From the NCBI GenBank assembly GCA_016294035.1, contig JAEDCT010000015.1, positions 1 through 51,173 on the forward strand: a stretch of DNA of 51,173 nucleotides, written 5' to 3'. This DNA is from Treponema sp. Its GTDB lineage: Bacteria; Spirochaetota; Spirochaetia; Treponematales; Treponemataceae. Every line of letters starts with the position of its first letter. Position 1 is the stretch's first letter. This document shows, piece after piece, positions 21,978-30,815 of this stretch. Under the pieces are notes generated by a model that made no database searches, was not told the origin of the DNA, and was given only the letters and a program-made list of their open reading frames with translations. The position numbers and the translations under genes were made by a program.

Positions 21978-23225
21978 ATGGCAAAGAATATTACACCAAT
22001 TACACTGCTTTGTGGCTATCTTGGAGCCGGAAAGACTACACTTATGAATAGAATCCTTTCAAATCAGGAAGGATATAAGGTTGCCGTAATCGTTAATGAT
22101 ATAGGTGAAGTAAATGTTGATGCAAAGCTTATTGCTGATGGAGCAAAGATTACAGACACAACAAGCATCGTTCCTATGACAAACGGCTGCCTTTGCTGCA
22201 CACTCAAGAGCGACATGGTAAAGAACATCGAGAACCTCATTAAGAGCGGAAAGTTTGACTATATCATGATTGAAGCATCTGGTGTTTGTGAGCCAATGCC
22301 AATTGCACAGGAACTTGAACTTATCAAGAACGGTAAGCTGGATAATGTTGTAGGTGTTGTTGATGCTGCACGTCTTGTTGATGAATTTGCAGGCGGAGAC
22401 AAGCTTTTGAAGAAAGATGACATGGGCGAAGAAGATATTGAAAGCCTTCTGGTTCAGCAGATTGAATTCTGTTCAACTCTTGTAATCAACAAGAAGGATC
22501 TTGTTTCTGAGGAAGATTTCAAGAAAGTTAGAAAGGTTATTGAGGTTCTTCACCCGGGTGTAAACATTATTGAAACTGATCATGGTAATGTTGAGGTTTC
22601 AAAAATCATGGGAACAAATTCATTTGAATTTGATACTGTTTATGCAAGTGCAGGATGGTGCAAGCATCTTGAGGAAGATGAAGTTGAAGACGAGCATGAA
22701 CACCACCATGACCATGAAGAACATGAGCATCATGACCACCATGATGATGACGGTCATGAACATGATCATAATCCAGCCCATGGTGAAGAAGGACATCACT
22801 GCGATGAACATTGCCATCATCACCATCATCACGAGCACAAGCATGAAGGCGAAAGTGAAGACGAATATGGAATCGGAACTTTCATTTATTATAGAAGAAA
22901 GCCTTTTAACCGTCAGAAACTGGATGAATTTGCAAACAAATGGCCTCGCAACATTATTCGCTGTAAGGGTCTTATGTGGTTTGGTGATGAACCTGAAATG
23001 GCCTGGGTTTTTGAGACTTCAGGTCGTCAGATTCAGGCCGGTTATTCAGGACAGTGGATTGCTGCCTGTGATCCAAAGGAACAGAAGAAGATTCTTGATG
23101 CCAATCCAAAGATCAAGGACGAATGGGATGAAAAGGTTGGCGACAGAATGATCAAGCTTTGTGTTATTGGTCAGAATCTTGATAAGGAAGCAATTTCGGC
23201 TGAACTTGACAAGTGCCTTGAGGAC
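21978..23225 (+). CDS. COG0523/CobW-family metallochaperone GTPase with His-rich loop
   Basis: A 415-residue G3E GTPase. The Walker A is GYLGAGKTTL (residues 13-22), the metal-binding GCLCC has Cys71, Cys73 and Cys74, the switch region EASGVCEPMPIAQEL follows, and NKKDL is the guanine-specificity motif. A segment of about 65 residues (230-295) is nearly all His, Glu and Asp, including runs of six His, and precedes the C-terminal CobW_C domain (FIYYRRKPFNRQKLDEF ... KGLMWFGDEPEMAWVFE). Such proteins store or hand over zinc, nickel or cobalt. The start at 21978 has GGAG eight bases upstream. No metal enzyme or Zur site was seen next to it, so the metal is undecided. The stop codon follows at 23226-23228. 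Confidence 0.9.
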
Positions 23226-23243
23226 TAGAATAAGTAAAAAAAA

Positions 23244-23321
23244 TGCCGTTCACATAACATGACGGCACAAATCTTTTATGACAGATGCCGGTAAGTAAAT
23301 TTTCTTTACCGGCATTTTTTT
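23244..23321 (+). terminator. Two hairpins ending transcription of the GTPase gene
   Basis: TGCCGT...ACGGCA (23244-23267) is followed by the stronger ATGCCGGTAA...TTTACCGGCAT (23285-23315) with seven Ts. The second stem is an intrinsic terminator; the convergent EcfT gene ends at 23346 on the other strand. Confidence 0.8.
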
Positions 23322-23345
23322 GTTCAGTATGAATGATGAAAGTTG

Positions 23346-24146
23346 CTAGAGTCCTGGAATGGTGATTCCCACAAGAGCAAATTTTGCTTCAAGTGAAATT
23401 GCTACTAGCAGAAGGGAAAAAACAACGCAAACCACGTCAATGAATTTTGTGCCCTGCTTTTTTATGATGCTGTTTCTGGTTCTGAGCTTGAATCCCCTAA
23501 GGTCTGCGGCAATTGCTGTTGCACTGGTTTTTCTGACTGAAGAAACGAGTAGTGGAGCACACAGTGGAAGAATCAATGCTACCTTTTTGAATGGATTTTT
23601 TGTGTCCAGAGTAATTCCCCTGGATGTCTGGGCCTCAATGATTCCTGCCATTTCTTCTGCAAATACTGGAATGAATTTGATGGCCGTTGTGAGTGTGAAT
23701 GCATACTTGTATGGGATTCTCAGCTTGTCAACAAGGGCATTTGAAAGATCCTGCAGTTTTGTTACTGAAAGCATAAGTGCAAGGGGAAGAGTTGCTCCTG
23801 AAAGCTTTAGAACAAGAACCGCTGATGTGTTGATTCCATTATCGGTTATTGCCAGGTTGACTAGGGGTATTGTCCAAATTGTGTTTCCGGTTCTTATTAA
23901 AAGAATTTGCAGCGTAACAAGAAAAATTGAAACCTTGAAAAGGCCCTTTAGAAGAGAGAAAGTTCTCTGGCAAATACCTGAGACTATTCCCGAAAGGATT
24001 CCCACGGCAAGAAGAAACAGCAGAACCTGCCACTTGTCTGACATGAAACATCCTGCGCAGATGGCCATTGAATAGAACAATTTTGTTACTGGATTCAGAT
24101 TATGGAAAAATGAATTTCCCGGAATGAAGCTTAGAAACCCCTTCAT
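23346..24146 (-). CDS. ecfT: ECF transporter transmembrane subunit EcfT
   Basis: A 266-residue membrane protein that couples the two ATPases to the S component of an energy-coupling factor transporter. It has about five helices and the long cytoplasmic coupling helices with the two characteristic arginine motifs: EAQTSRGITLD (S-R-G) and AADLRGFKLRTRN. The start overlaps the stop of the upstream ATPase gene by four bases (ATGA type), so translation is coupled. It is last in a four-gene minus-strand operon: S component, two ATPases, EcfT. No other S component is encoded, so this looks like a dedicated (group I) system. Confidence 0.92.
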   Translation of the reverse strand: MKGFLSFIPGNSFFHNLNPVTKLFYSMAICAGCFMSDKWQVLLFLLAVGILSGIVSGICQRTFSLLKGLFKVSIFLVTLQILLIRTGNTIWTIPLVNLAITDNGINTSAVLVLKLSGATLPLALMLSVTKLQDLSNALVDKLRIPYKYAFTLTTAIKFIPVFAEEMAGIIEAQTSRGITLDTKNPFKKVALILPLCAPLLVSSVRKTSATAIAADLRGFKLRTRNSIIKKQGTKFIDVVCVVFSLLLVAISLEAKFALVGITIPGL

Positions 24147-24979
24147 TTTTTTCCTCCGATGATTGCTGCCACAGCTTTTTCTGTGAGTGCTTCCCTGCTT
24201 GTCTGATGGGGGAACAGGTCTGGATGGTTTTTCTGTAATTCAAGATACAGTCCGACAATTTGAGGCGGAAGTAGACTTGATTTTTCAAGAAGTTCCCTGT
24301 TCTGCATGATTTCAACTGTTTTTCCGTCTGCTGAAACTTCGCCTTTTGAAAGAAGAATCATTCGGTCTGCAAAGTCCATTACAAGTTCCATGTCATGGCA
24401 CACCATGATTACAGTGCATCCCTTCTGATTGAGTTTCTTGATTTCTCCCATTATTTCCATGCATTCCTTGTAGTCAAGTCCGGTAGTAGGTTCATCAAGA
24501 ATCATGATTTTTGGTTTGACTGCAATTATTGATGCAAGGGCAAGTCTCTGTCTTTGTCCACGGCTCAGGGCAAAGGGTTCCTCATGGGGCGTGAAATTGA
24601 ATTCCCTGATTATTTCATTTGTTCGTTCTTCTATTTCCTTTTCAGATCCATAGTGAAGGGCTTTTAGTCCAAATGCAATTTCATCCTTCACAGTGTAACA
24701 ACAAAGCTGCCTGTCCGGATTCTGGAACAGAAAACCAATTTGTCTTGCAATGATGCTGTTCTTTGTTTTTTTTGTGTCCAGAGAGTTTATTGTGACTGAT
24801 CCTTCAACCGGTTTTATGAGCCCTGAAATTAGTTTTGACAGAGTTGATTTTCCAGCTCCGTTTTCACCGGCAATTGCAACGAATTCACCGTCATTTATTG
24901 TGAAGGAAACATTATTGATAATTTTGTGGAAGTTTTTTTTCTTTCCGTAACCGAATACAAGATTCTTTACTTCAATCAT
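24143..24979 (-). CDS. ECF transporter ATPase (second)
   Basis: A 278-residue ABC ATPase. Walker A is AGENGAGKSTLSKL (about 37-50), the Q-loop is IGFLFQNPDRQLCCYT, the signature ALSRGQRQRLALASI and Walker B KIMILDEPTTGLDY with the following His in VCHDMELV. The QNPD...Q segment is typical for ECF ATPases that contact the coupling helix of EcfT. It overlaps the first ATPase gene by four bases and EcfT by four, so the three are made as one unit. The two ATPases are expected to act as a heterodimer. Confidence 0.93.
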   Translation of the reverse strand: MIEVKNLVFGYGKKKNFHKIINNVSFTINDGEFVAIAGENGAGKSTLSKLISGLIKPVEGSVTINSLDTKKTKNSIIARQIGFLFQNPDRQLCCYTVKDEIAFGLKALHYGSEKEIEERTNEIIREFNFTPHEEPFALSRGQRQRLALASIIAVKPKIMILDEPTTGLDYKECMEIMGEIKKLNQKGCTVIMVCHDMELVMDFADRMILLSKGEVSADGKTVEIMQNRELLEKSSLLPPQIVGLYLELQKNHPDLFPHQTSREALTEKAVAAIIGGKK

Positions 24980-25821
24980 AGTTTTTCCTCCACAAGTTTT
25001 TTTGCTTCTTCTATGTTTATGCAGATTTGATCTTTTTCTTTATTGACTGTTCCCAGTTCTGCAAGCTCGTCATAAAATGTAACAACTCTCGGACAGTTTA
25101 CCCCAAGTTCAAGAAGTTTCTTCGAGTGCATGAGAATTTCCCTGGTTTTTCCGTGGTACAGTAGAGTTCCATTATCCATAACGGCAAGGTGCCTGGCGTA
25201 TTCACCAAGAAGCATTATTTTCTGCTCGATAACTATAATTGTCATGCCGTAATCTTCGTTAAGTTCACGTAGAATTGAGAATATGTTCCTGCTGGCAACT
25301 GGATCAAGTTCTCCTGTTGGTTCGTCAAGAACAAGAATTTTTGGTCTCAGTGCAATGATTGATGCAATGGCCACTTTCTGCTTCTGGCCTCCAGACAAAC
25401 TTGAGATTTCTCTTTCCCTCAGGTTTTCGATTCCGGTTTTTTTCATGGCCCATTCAAGACGCTGGAAAATTTCTGATTTGTCTATTCCAAAATTTTCAAG
25501 TCCAAAAAGAATTTCATCTTCCACGACTGTGTTGGTAATCTGGCTTTCCACATCCTGAAATACACTTCCAACTTCGAGGGCTAGGTCGCAGGGGTTTGTG
25601 TCAAAGACATCCTTTTTGTTGACAAGAACCTTGCCGTAGTATTCTCCCCTGTAGTGGTGTGGAATGATTCCGTTTATGGCACAGCTAAGTGTGGTTTTTC
25701 CGGCCCCGGATGCTCCGATTATGCCTAGAAAATCTCCATCTTCTATATCCATGGAAATGTTTTTGAGTGCGGGACTTTTTGAGCCGTCGTAAGAAAATCC
25801 TAGTTTTTGAATCTGAATCAT
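24976..25821 (-). CDS. ECF transporter ATPase (first)
   Basis: A 281-residue ABC ATPase with Walker A GASGAGKTTLSCA, Q-loop VGSVFQDVESQITNTVV, signature SSLSGGQKQKVAIAS and Walker B KILVLDEPTGELDP. The start at 25821 (MIQIQKLGFSYDG) is where the ABC fold begins; a further 18 codons upstream are open but unlike the family. It follows the S-component gene by 157 bases, which hold no gene; the spacing leaves room for an internal signal but none is clear. Pairs with the next ATPase. Confidence 0.92.
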   Translation of the reverse strand: MIQIQKLGFSYDGSKSPALKNISMDIEDGDFLGIIGASGAGKTTLSCAINGIIPHHYRGEYYGKVLVNKKDVFDTNPCDLALEVGSVFQDVESQITNTVVEDEILFGLENFGIDKSEIFQRLEWAMKKTGIENLREREISSLSGGQKQKVAIASIIALRPKILVLDEPTGELDPVASRNIFSILRELNEDYGMTIIVIEQKIMLLGEYARHLAVMDNGTLLYHGKTREILMHSKKLLELGVNCPRVVTFYDELAELGTVNKEKDQICINIEEAKKLVEEKL

Positions 25822-25978
25822 AATTTCGTGACCTTCGTAAAACCCTGTTTTTTTCTTTGTTATGTAGGAAAGCAAAACATATAAGTTGCTGAAGGTTTCC
25901 TTTGTTGTGGTTTAAGATGAAATTGCAGTCAGCCTTCCCAATTGCTTTGACTGTTTTTTTCCGGGCTTTCTGTATGTT

Positions 25979-26524
25979 CTATTTTAATGTTTTTTTGAGA
26001 GGAAAGTACAGAATCTCGACAATAATACAGTTAATTGTAGCTGTGCACAGAACAATGGGAATATATGCATTCAATGTGTTTGCGTCCATTTTCATTACGA
26101 AAATCAAAAGCACTGTGTACAATCCGCCTGAAACTACCGTGCTCAGGAAAGTTGAATACAAAGGCTTGATTGCTTCAAGAAACGGAACGCGGATAATAAG
26201 AGCCATGGCAAGAGTTCCTGCAATTTCAGATGCAAAGTTCAGGTATGGTGTGCCCGGGAAGAACTGGCATATTGCTCCGGCGAGAATACCAATGATTGCA
26301 GCCTCCATGATTCCAGGCCTGATGAGTACAATTGCCATGCAGTACATTGCAATGATGAAGTTTGGTTTCATTCCGCCAATGTTGATGAATGATCCCACAA
26401 AAAACTTAAGGACAGCACCTGCTGCAAGAAGGATTGCCACAAGCACAAGGTCGCGAATCTGCAGTCCTGATTTTTTTTCAGTCTTAAGCTGTCTTTTTTC
26501 TCCGTCCATGTTCATTTCGTCCAT
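25979..26524 (-). CDS. ECF transporter S component, TrpP-like
   Basis: A 181-residue substrate-binding membrane subunit with a charged N-terminus and about five helices. The segment VLVAILLAAGAVLKF, then INIGGMKPNFIIAMYCMAIVLIRPGIMEAAIIGILAGAI, resembles the tryptophan transporter TrpP (G-G-M-K-P motif and following helices), so tryptophan or a related indole compound is the best guess for the substrate. GGAGG lies seven bases upstream of the ATG. It is first in the ECF operon and its promoter carries two palindromic sites. The substrate is inferred from remembered similarity only. Confidence 0.75.
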   Translation of the reverse strand: MDEMNMDGEKRQLKTEKKSGLQIRDLVLVAILLAAGAVLKFFVGSFINIGGMKPNFIIAMYCMAIVLIRPGIMEAAIIGILAGAICQFFPGTPYLNFASEIAGTLAMALIIRVPFLEAIKPLYSTFLSTVVSGGLYTVLLIFVMKMDANTLNAYIPIVLCTATINCIIVEILYFPLKKTLK

Positions 26525-26543
26525 AATTTCCTCCGTTGTGTAT

Positions 26544-26600
26544 GTTACTATTAGTAGTAACGTTTCTATTTACAGTAACACCATTTCCTGTTCATGTCAA
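26544..26600 (-). promoter_or_regulatory. ECF operon promoter with two operator-like palindromes
   Basis: On the minus strand TTGACA (plus 26595-26600) and TACTGT (plus 26572-26577) are 17 bp apart. TTACTGTAA (26570-26578) covers the -10. The 18-base GTTACTATTAGTAGTAAC (26544-26561; perfect 7-bp arms) lies near the start point. Both have the TTACT/AGTAA half-site, so one dimeric repressor could bind twice. The ACTA...TAGT core is similar to TrpR operators, which would fit a tryptophan transporter. Confidence 0.6.
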
Positions 26601-26648
26601 GAAAAATAATTGATAAATTTGAATTTGTTGCGTGAAACAGGGTCTTTG

Positions 26649-26677
26649 TTGAGAAAACTGCCCGGTTCTACTATAAT
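26649..26677 (+). promoter_or_regulatory. Promoter of the Wzi-like gene, placed for a leaderless mRNA
   Basis: TTGAGA (26649-26654) and a perfect TATAAT (26672-26677) with 17 bp between. The ATG follows seven bases after the -10, so transcription should start at or next to the start codon. There is no Shine-Dalgarno sequence. Confidence 0.7.
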
Positions 26678-26684
26678 AGAAAAC

Positions 26685-28385
26685 ATGAAATTAGAATCAA
26701 CCATTAAAAATTTAGTCCTTCTGCCGGCATTGGCCATGATGCTTCATCCGGTCTTTTCACAGGAAACCTTGAAGTCATTGGAAGAAGAATATTTTGATTT
26801 TCTGTCTATACAGGGACTTGCAGACCGTTCCTTTATGTCATACAGGACATTGAGTGATTCAAAATGGATTTTGAATGATGAATCCCATGTCTGGAACGAA
26901 CAAAACCTTGGAACAAGTCATATTCTTTTTGAGTCTGAAAATCCTTCGGAAAATTTTTTTACACGTGGAATCAATCAGAATCTGTCATACAGAATCTATG
27001 GCCCTGACTGGTACAATTCATTCAATACAAAAGTTCCATACGGACAGAATGACAGTGCCTTGTGGCAGGGAAAGGGTTTCAATTCTTCCTTGACTGGAGG
27101 TGCCCGTCTTGAGGGATATGGCTTTGAGGTAACATTGAAGCCGCAGCTCACATTCAGCCAGAACCTGGACTACACATACAAGAAGAGTGCATACGAAAGT
27201 GAGTACGGTTATTTTTTCGGCGGTGGATATTATATTGATCTGCCTCAGCGTTTTGGTGACAGTGCATACTACAATTTTGACTGGGGCGACAGTGAGATAC
27301 GCTACACATGGCACAACCTGACCGCAGGTTTTGGAACCCAGAATGTCTGGCTTGGACCTGCATGGCTTAATCCGATCATGTCTTCAAACAATGCTGCCGG
27401 ATTCCCGAAAGTTGATGTGGGACTCAGGAAAACTGAAATAACAATCCCTAAGCTTGGATGGTATCTTGGTGACATTGAGGCTCGCCTTTGGATGGGCAAG
27501 CTCTATGAGTCAGATTATTTTGATTCAAATTCTGATAATGATGAAAGACTTGTAAACTCCATGATGCTTTCATATTCTCCTTCTTTCCTGAAGGGATTTA
27601 CTGTTGGTGCCTCAAGAACCATGCTAACATACTGGGGAAATTTTTCTCTCAAGTACATGAACCCGTTCTATAGTCCAAGTTCACCAGAATTGGGCAATGT
27701 TGATGATGACAAGAAAATTTCTTTATTTGCAGATTATGTGATTCCTGCTGGCGGAATTGAGGTTTATGGTGAGTTTGCCATTGATGATGGTCATCCGTCT
27801 GGTTTCTGGTCAGTTAATCCTAGCCATGCTTCTGCATACACTATTGGTGCAAAGAAGACGCTTTCAATATCTGAAGAAAAAAAGATTTACGGTGAGCTGA
27901 TCTTTGAGCACAGTGATTTTGAGCTCAGCAAGGACTATTTCTTCTGGTCTGGATATTCGGGATTCTATTTCCACTATGATATTACTCAGGGATATACAAA
28001 TAAGGGCCAGATTGTTGGTGCCGGCACGGGATATGCCGGAAACAGTCAGTATCTTGGATTCCGCTTGTTCTATCCGAAAGGCTCGTCCATGATAAGCCTT
28101 CATAGGCATGTTGATGATTCCAACTATATCTTTAACAAGGCAGTTGGGCTTTCGATTCCCGAAAGTATTTATGACAATGAGGCCTTGTTTAAGTATAGCG
28201 AAAGATGGAGAACTGCAATCACCCTTGGCCTTTCAACTGATTATTTCGTGAATCAGAACCTGCGTGTCGGTGGATCCTATGAGCTTACAAGATTCCAGTT
28301 CTATATGTATGAGGATTCACCAGTAAAAGCTAAGAGTTATATTTACAACAACAAGCTTTCATTGTGGGCAAAGTATAATTTCTAG
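26685..28385 (+). CDS. Wzi-like outer membrane beta-barrel for surface polysaccharide
   Basis: A 566-residue exported protein. The signal peptide ends HPVFSQ; the rest is built of amphipathic strands rich in Tyr, Phe and Gly and ends with an aromatic residue (LWAKYNF), the usual barrel-insertion signal. The segment TAGFGTQNVWLGPAWLNPIMSSNNAAGFPKVDVGLRKTEI matches the Wzi capsule-assembly family, in which the barrel anchors polysaccharide to the cell surface. It is followed after 14 bases by a glycosyltransferase, a flippase and another glycosyltransferase, consistent with that role. The start at 26685 is chosen from the promoter position; earlier in-frame codons lie inside the -35/-10. Confidence 0.75.
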   Translation: MKLESTIKNLVLLPALAMMLHPVFSQETLKSLEEEYFDFLSIQGLADRSFMSYRTLSDSKWILNDESHVWNEQNLGTSHILFESENPSENFFTRGINQNLSYRIYGPDWYNSFNTKVPYGQNDSALWQGKGFNSSLTGGARLEGYGFEVTLKPQLTFSQNLDYTYKKSAYESEYGYFFGGGYYIDLPQRFGDSAYYNFDWGDSEIRYTWHNLTAGFGTQNVWLGPAWLNPIMSSNNAAGFPKVDVGLRKTEITIPKLGWYLGDIEARLWMGKLYESDYFDSNSDNDERLVNSMMLSYSPSFLKGFTVGASRTMLTYWGNFSLKYMNPFYSPSSPELGNVDDDKKISLFADYVIPAGGIEVYGEFAIDDGHPSGFWSVNPSHASAYTIGAKKTLSISEEKKIYGELIFEHSDFELSKDYFFWSGYSGFYFHYDITQGYTNKGQIVGAGTGYAGNSQYLGFRLFYPKGSSMISLHRHVDDSNYIFNKAVGLSIPESIYDNEALFKYSERWRTAITLGLSTDYFVNQNLRVGGSYELTRFQFYMYEDSPVKAKSYIYNNKLSLWAKYNF

Positions 28386-28399
28386 TTGAGGAAACAAAT

Positions 28400-29368
28400 A
28401 TGATTTCAGTGGCAATGGCTACATACAACGGAGAAAAATATCTTCCAGTTCAGCTGGATTCAATTCTCAATCAGACCATTCAGGATTTTGAGATTGTAAT
28501 CTGTGATGATTGTTCCAGGGACAACACGAGAAAAATTCTTGAGGATTATGCTAAGCTGGATTCCAGAATCAAGGTGTACCTGAACGAAACTAATCTTGGT
28601 TTCAAGAAGAATTTTGAAAAGGCAATTTCTCTTTGCTCAGGTGATTATGTTGCCCTCAGTGATCAGGATGATATCTGGCTTCCTGAAAAGCTTGAAAAGT
28701 CATTGATGTGCATTGAATCTACCGGAGTTGATCTGGTGTGCACAAATGCGCTGCTCGTTGATGGTGAAGGAAAGTCTCTGGGCTCAACAATGATGAAGGA
28801 TGTTCTGGCCTTTGACTATGTGAGTGAAAATCCCGACAGCCAGCTCATGTACCTGTGCCAGAAGACAATCGTTCAGGGGTCAACTGTTCTTGCAAAAAAA
28901 ACATTTGTTCAGTCTTGTCTTCCGATTCCGGATTCATTTAAATTCCATGACAAGTGGCTTGGACTTAAGGCTGCATGCACAAAGGGAATCCGCTATGTGA
29001 CAGATGAAACTCTTCTGTATCGCCAGCACGGATCAAATCAGACTACCAATGATACAAGAAATATTTTCACAGACTTAAAGATAACAAAGACAACTGCCCG
29101 TGATCTTGAAAATGAAGCACAGGTTGAATCTGATCTGAAATATGTGCTTGATAATTTTGAATTGAATGAAACCCAGAAAAAAATAGTTTCTGATTCCTAT
29201 GAGTATCTGACAGTTCATTTAAAGAAAAAGGACTGGAAGTATTTCAGTTACTTTGCAAAAAACTATGATAACCTGACCTTTCAGAAAAGCACAGTCAAGA
29301 AGGCTATGGTTTTGACAAAGAAATTTCTTGGTATGTTCATCAGAATAAAGAAAAAAATCCATGGCTGA
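28400..29368 (+). CDS. Family 2 glycosyltransferase (polysaccharide locus)
   Basis: A 322-residue GT2 enzyme. The first strand (MISVAMATYNGEKYLPVQLDSILNQT), the nucleotide-binding ICDDCSRDNTRKILEDYA and the metal-binding LSDQDDIWLPEKLEKS (about residue 93) are those of rhamnosyl/galactosyl-type transferases in capsule and O-antigen clusters. It has GAGG upstream and overlaps the flippase gene by 8 bases. Sugar and acceptor are not determined. Confidence 0.9.
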   Translation: MISVAMATYNGEKYLPVQLDSILNQTIQDFEIVICDDCSRDNTRKILEDYAKLDSRIKVYLNETNLGFKKNFEKAISLCSGDYVALSDQDDIWLPEKLEKSLMCIESTGVDLVCTNALLVDGEGKSLGSTMMKDVLAFDYVSENPDSQLMYLCQKTIVQGSTVLAKKTFVQSCLPIPDSFKFHDKWLGLKAACTKGIRYVTDETLLYRQHGSNQTTNDTRNIFTDLKITKTTARDLENEAQVESDLKYVLDNFELNETQKKIVSDSYEYLTVHLKKKDWKYFSYFAKNYDNLTFQKSTVKKAMVLTKKFLGMFIRIKKKIHG

Positions 29369-30809
29369 AAAATCAATAAGGAAGAATGCAGCTTTCAACG
29401 TTATGAAGACTGCCATGTCAATGCTCTTTCCTCTCATTACTTTTCCTTATGCATCTAGAATTCTTTCCCCGGAAGGAATCGGTAAGGTTAACTTTGCAAA
29501 TTCCATTGTTGCATATTTCACTTTGATTGCGGGGCTTGGAATAGAATTCTATGGTATCAGGGAAGGTGCTAAGGTTCGTCATGACAAAGATAAGCTTAGC
29601 AAGCTTACAATGGAACTTTTTCTTTTGAATTTGATTTCAACTGTTATTTCATACGGTCTGTTTGCAATTTCCCTGATTTTTGTTCCGAAACTTTTTGACT
29701 ACAGGCTTCTTCTTCTTGTGTGCAGTTCAACCATAGTTTTTAGTCCCCTTTCCCTTCACTGGCTTTACGGTGCTCTGGAAGAATATAAATTTGTCGCAAT
29801 CAGATCCATGGCAATTCAGGTGCTGAGTCTTGTGTTTCTTTTTGTCTTTGTCCGCACACAGAATGACTATGTTATTTATGCATGCATGGCTGTAATTTCT
29901 GCAGTTGGTGCAAATGTGTGTAATCTTATTCATGCAAGAAAATTTGTTTCTGTTCATGTTAAGGAAAAACTAAACATTGTTCAGCATGTTAAGCCTGTCA
30001 TGTTTTTCTTTGGCTCGGCTCTTGCAGTGAGTGTTTTTTCCATGCTTGATACTTCAATGCTTGGCTTTTTGACAGATGACGCTCAGGTTGGTTATTATTC
30101 TGCGGCAACTAAGCTTGTGAGAATGATTCGGGATCTTTTTCCTGCAGTTTTCACGACTCTTCTTGCAAAGCTTTCAATTGAAAGTGCCAGTGATTCAAAA
30201 ACGGAACTTCAGTCAGTTATTGAAAAGACTCTCAACTTTATCATAGCACTGGCATTCCCTATTATTGCCGGACTTCTGATTTTTGGTGAGCCTGTTCTGC
30301 TGTTGCTTTCCGGTGAGAAATATATTCCTGCCATTCCAACATTGAATATTCTTATTCCAATGATTTTGTTCAGTGCCTGGTCTGGTTTTCTTGGCGGTGG
30401 AACCATGCTTTCTTCTCCTGGCAAAGAGAGCCTTTATCTATTGTGCGAGGTTTCTGGTGCTGTCCTTAATGTTTGCCTGAATTTCCTTATGATTCCATTC
30501 TGGAAAAGTTTCGGCGCGGGTTTTGCCACTTTGCTTACTGAGTTTGCATTTGCCATAATATTTACCTTTGTAAACAGAAAGAATATTTTCTTTGCACGTC
30601 TGGCAGTTCCTTTCTTTCAGTATCTTGTTTCAACGGTTTTAATGGCAGCTGTATGCTATCTGATCAATAAGTTTGTTTCCTTTATTCCGATAAAGCTTGT
30701 TTGCGGTATTGGAGCTGGAATTGTTTCATATTTTGTATGCCTGGTTTTGCTTGGGAATTGCTATGCAAAATCCATGGTTGAATTTGTACGCTCTAAAATC
30801 AGGAAGTAG
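29361..30809 (+). CDS. Polysaccharide flippase (Wzx/RfbX family)
   Basis: A 482-residue membrane protein with about 12-14 helices. NVMKTAMSMLFPLITFPYASRILSPEGIGKVNFANSIVAYF is the typical start of oligosaccharide-unit translocases. It moves lipid-linked repeat units across the inner membrane. It lies between two GT2 genes with an 8-base overlap upstream and 6 bases downstream, so the block is one operon. The polymerase (Wzy) and initiating transferase are not in this window, so the pathway is incomplete here. Confidence 0.92.
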   Translation: MAEKSIRKNAAFNVMKTAMSMLFPLITFPYASRILSPEGIGKVNFANSIVAYFTLIAGLGIEFYGIREGAKVRHDKDKLSKLTMELFLLNLISTVISYGLFAISLIFVPKLFDYRLLLLVCSSTIVFSPLSLHWLYGALEEYKFVAIRSMAIQVLSLVFLFVFVRTQNDYVIYACMAVISAVGANVCNLIHARKFVSVHVKEKLNIVQHVKPVMFFFGSALAVSVFSMLDTSMLGFLTDDAQVGYYSAATKLVRMIRDLFPAVFTTLLAKLSIESASDSKTELQSVIEKTLNFIIALAFPIIAGLLIFGEPVLLLLSGEKYIPAIPTLNILIPMILFSAWSGFLGGGTMLSSPGKESLYLLCEVSGAVLNVCLNFLMIPFWKSFGAGFATLLTEFAFAIIFTFVNRKNIFFARLAVPFFQYLVSTVLMAAVCYLINKFVSFIPIKLVCGIGAGIVSYFVCLVLLGNCYAKSMVEFVRSKIRK

Positions 30810-30815
30810 ATTTGT

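Noticed and set aside
22570..23151. 193-codon overlapping frame inside the GTPase gene
   Set aside because: Methionine/isoleucine-rich shadow of the His-coding repeats (CAT/GAT runs read one base off).
25902..26609. 235-codon open frame opposite the S component
   Set aside because: Antisense shadow; the S component has clear membrane helices, GGAGG and operon context.
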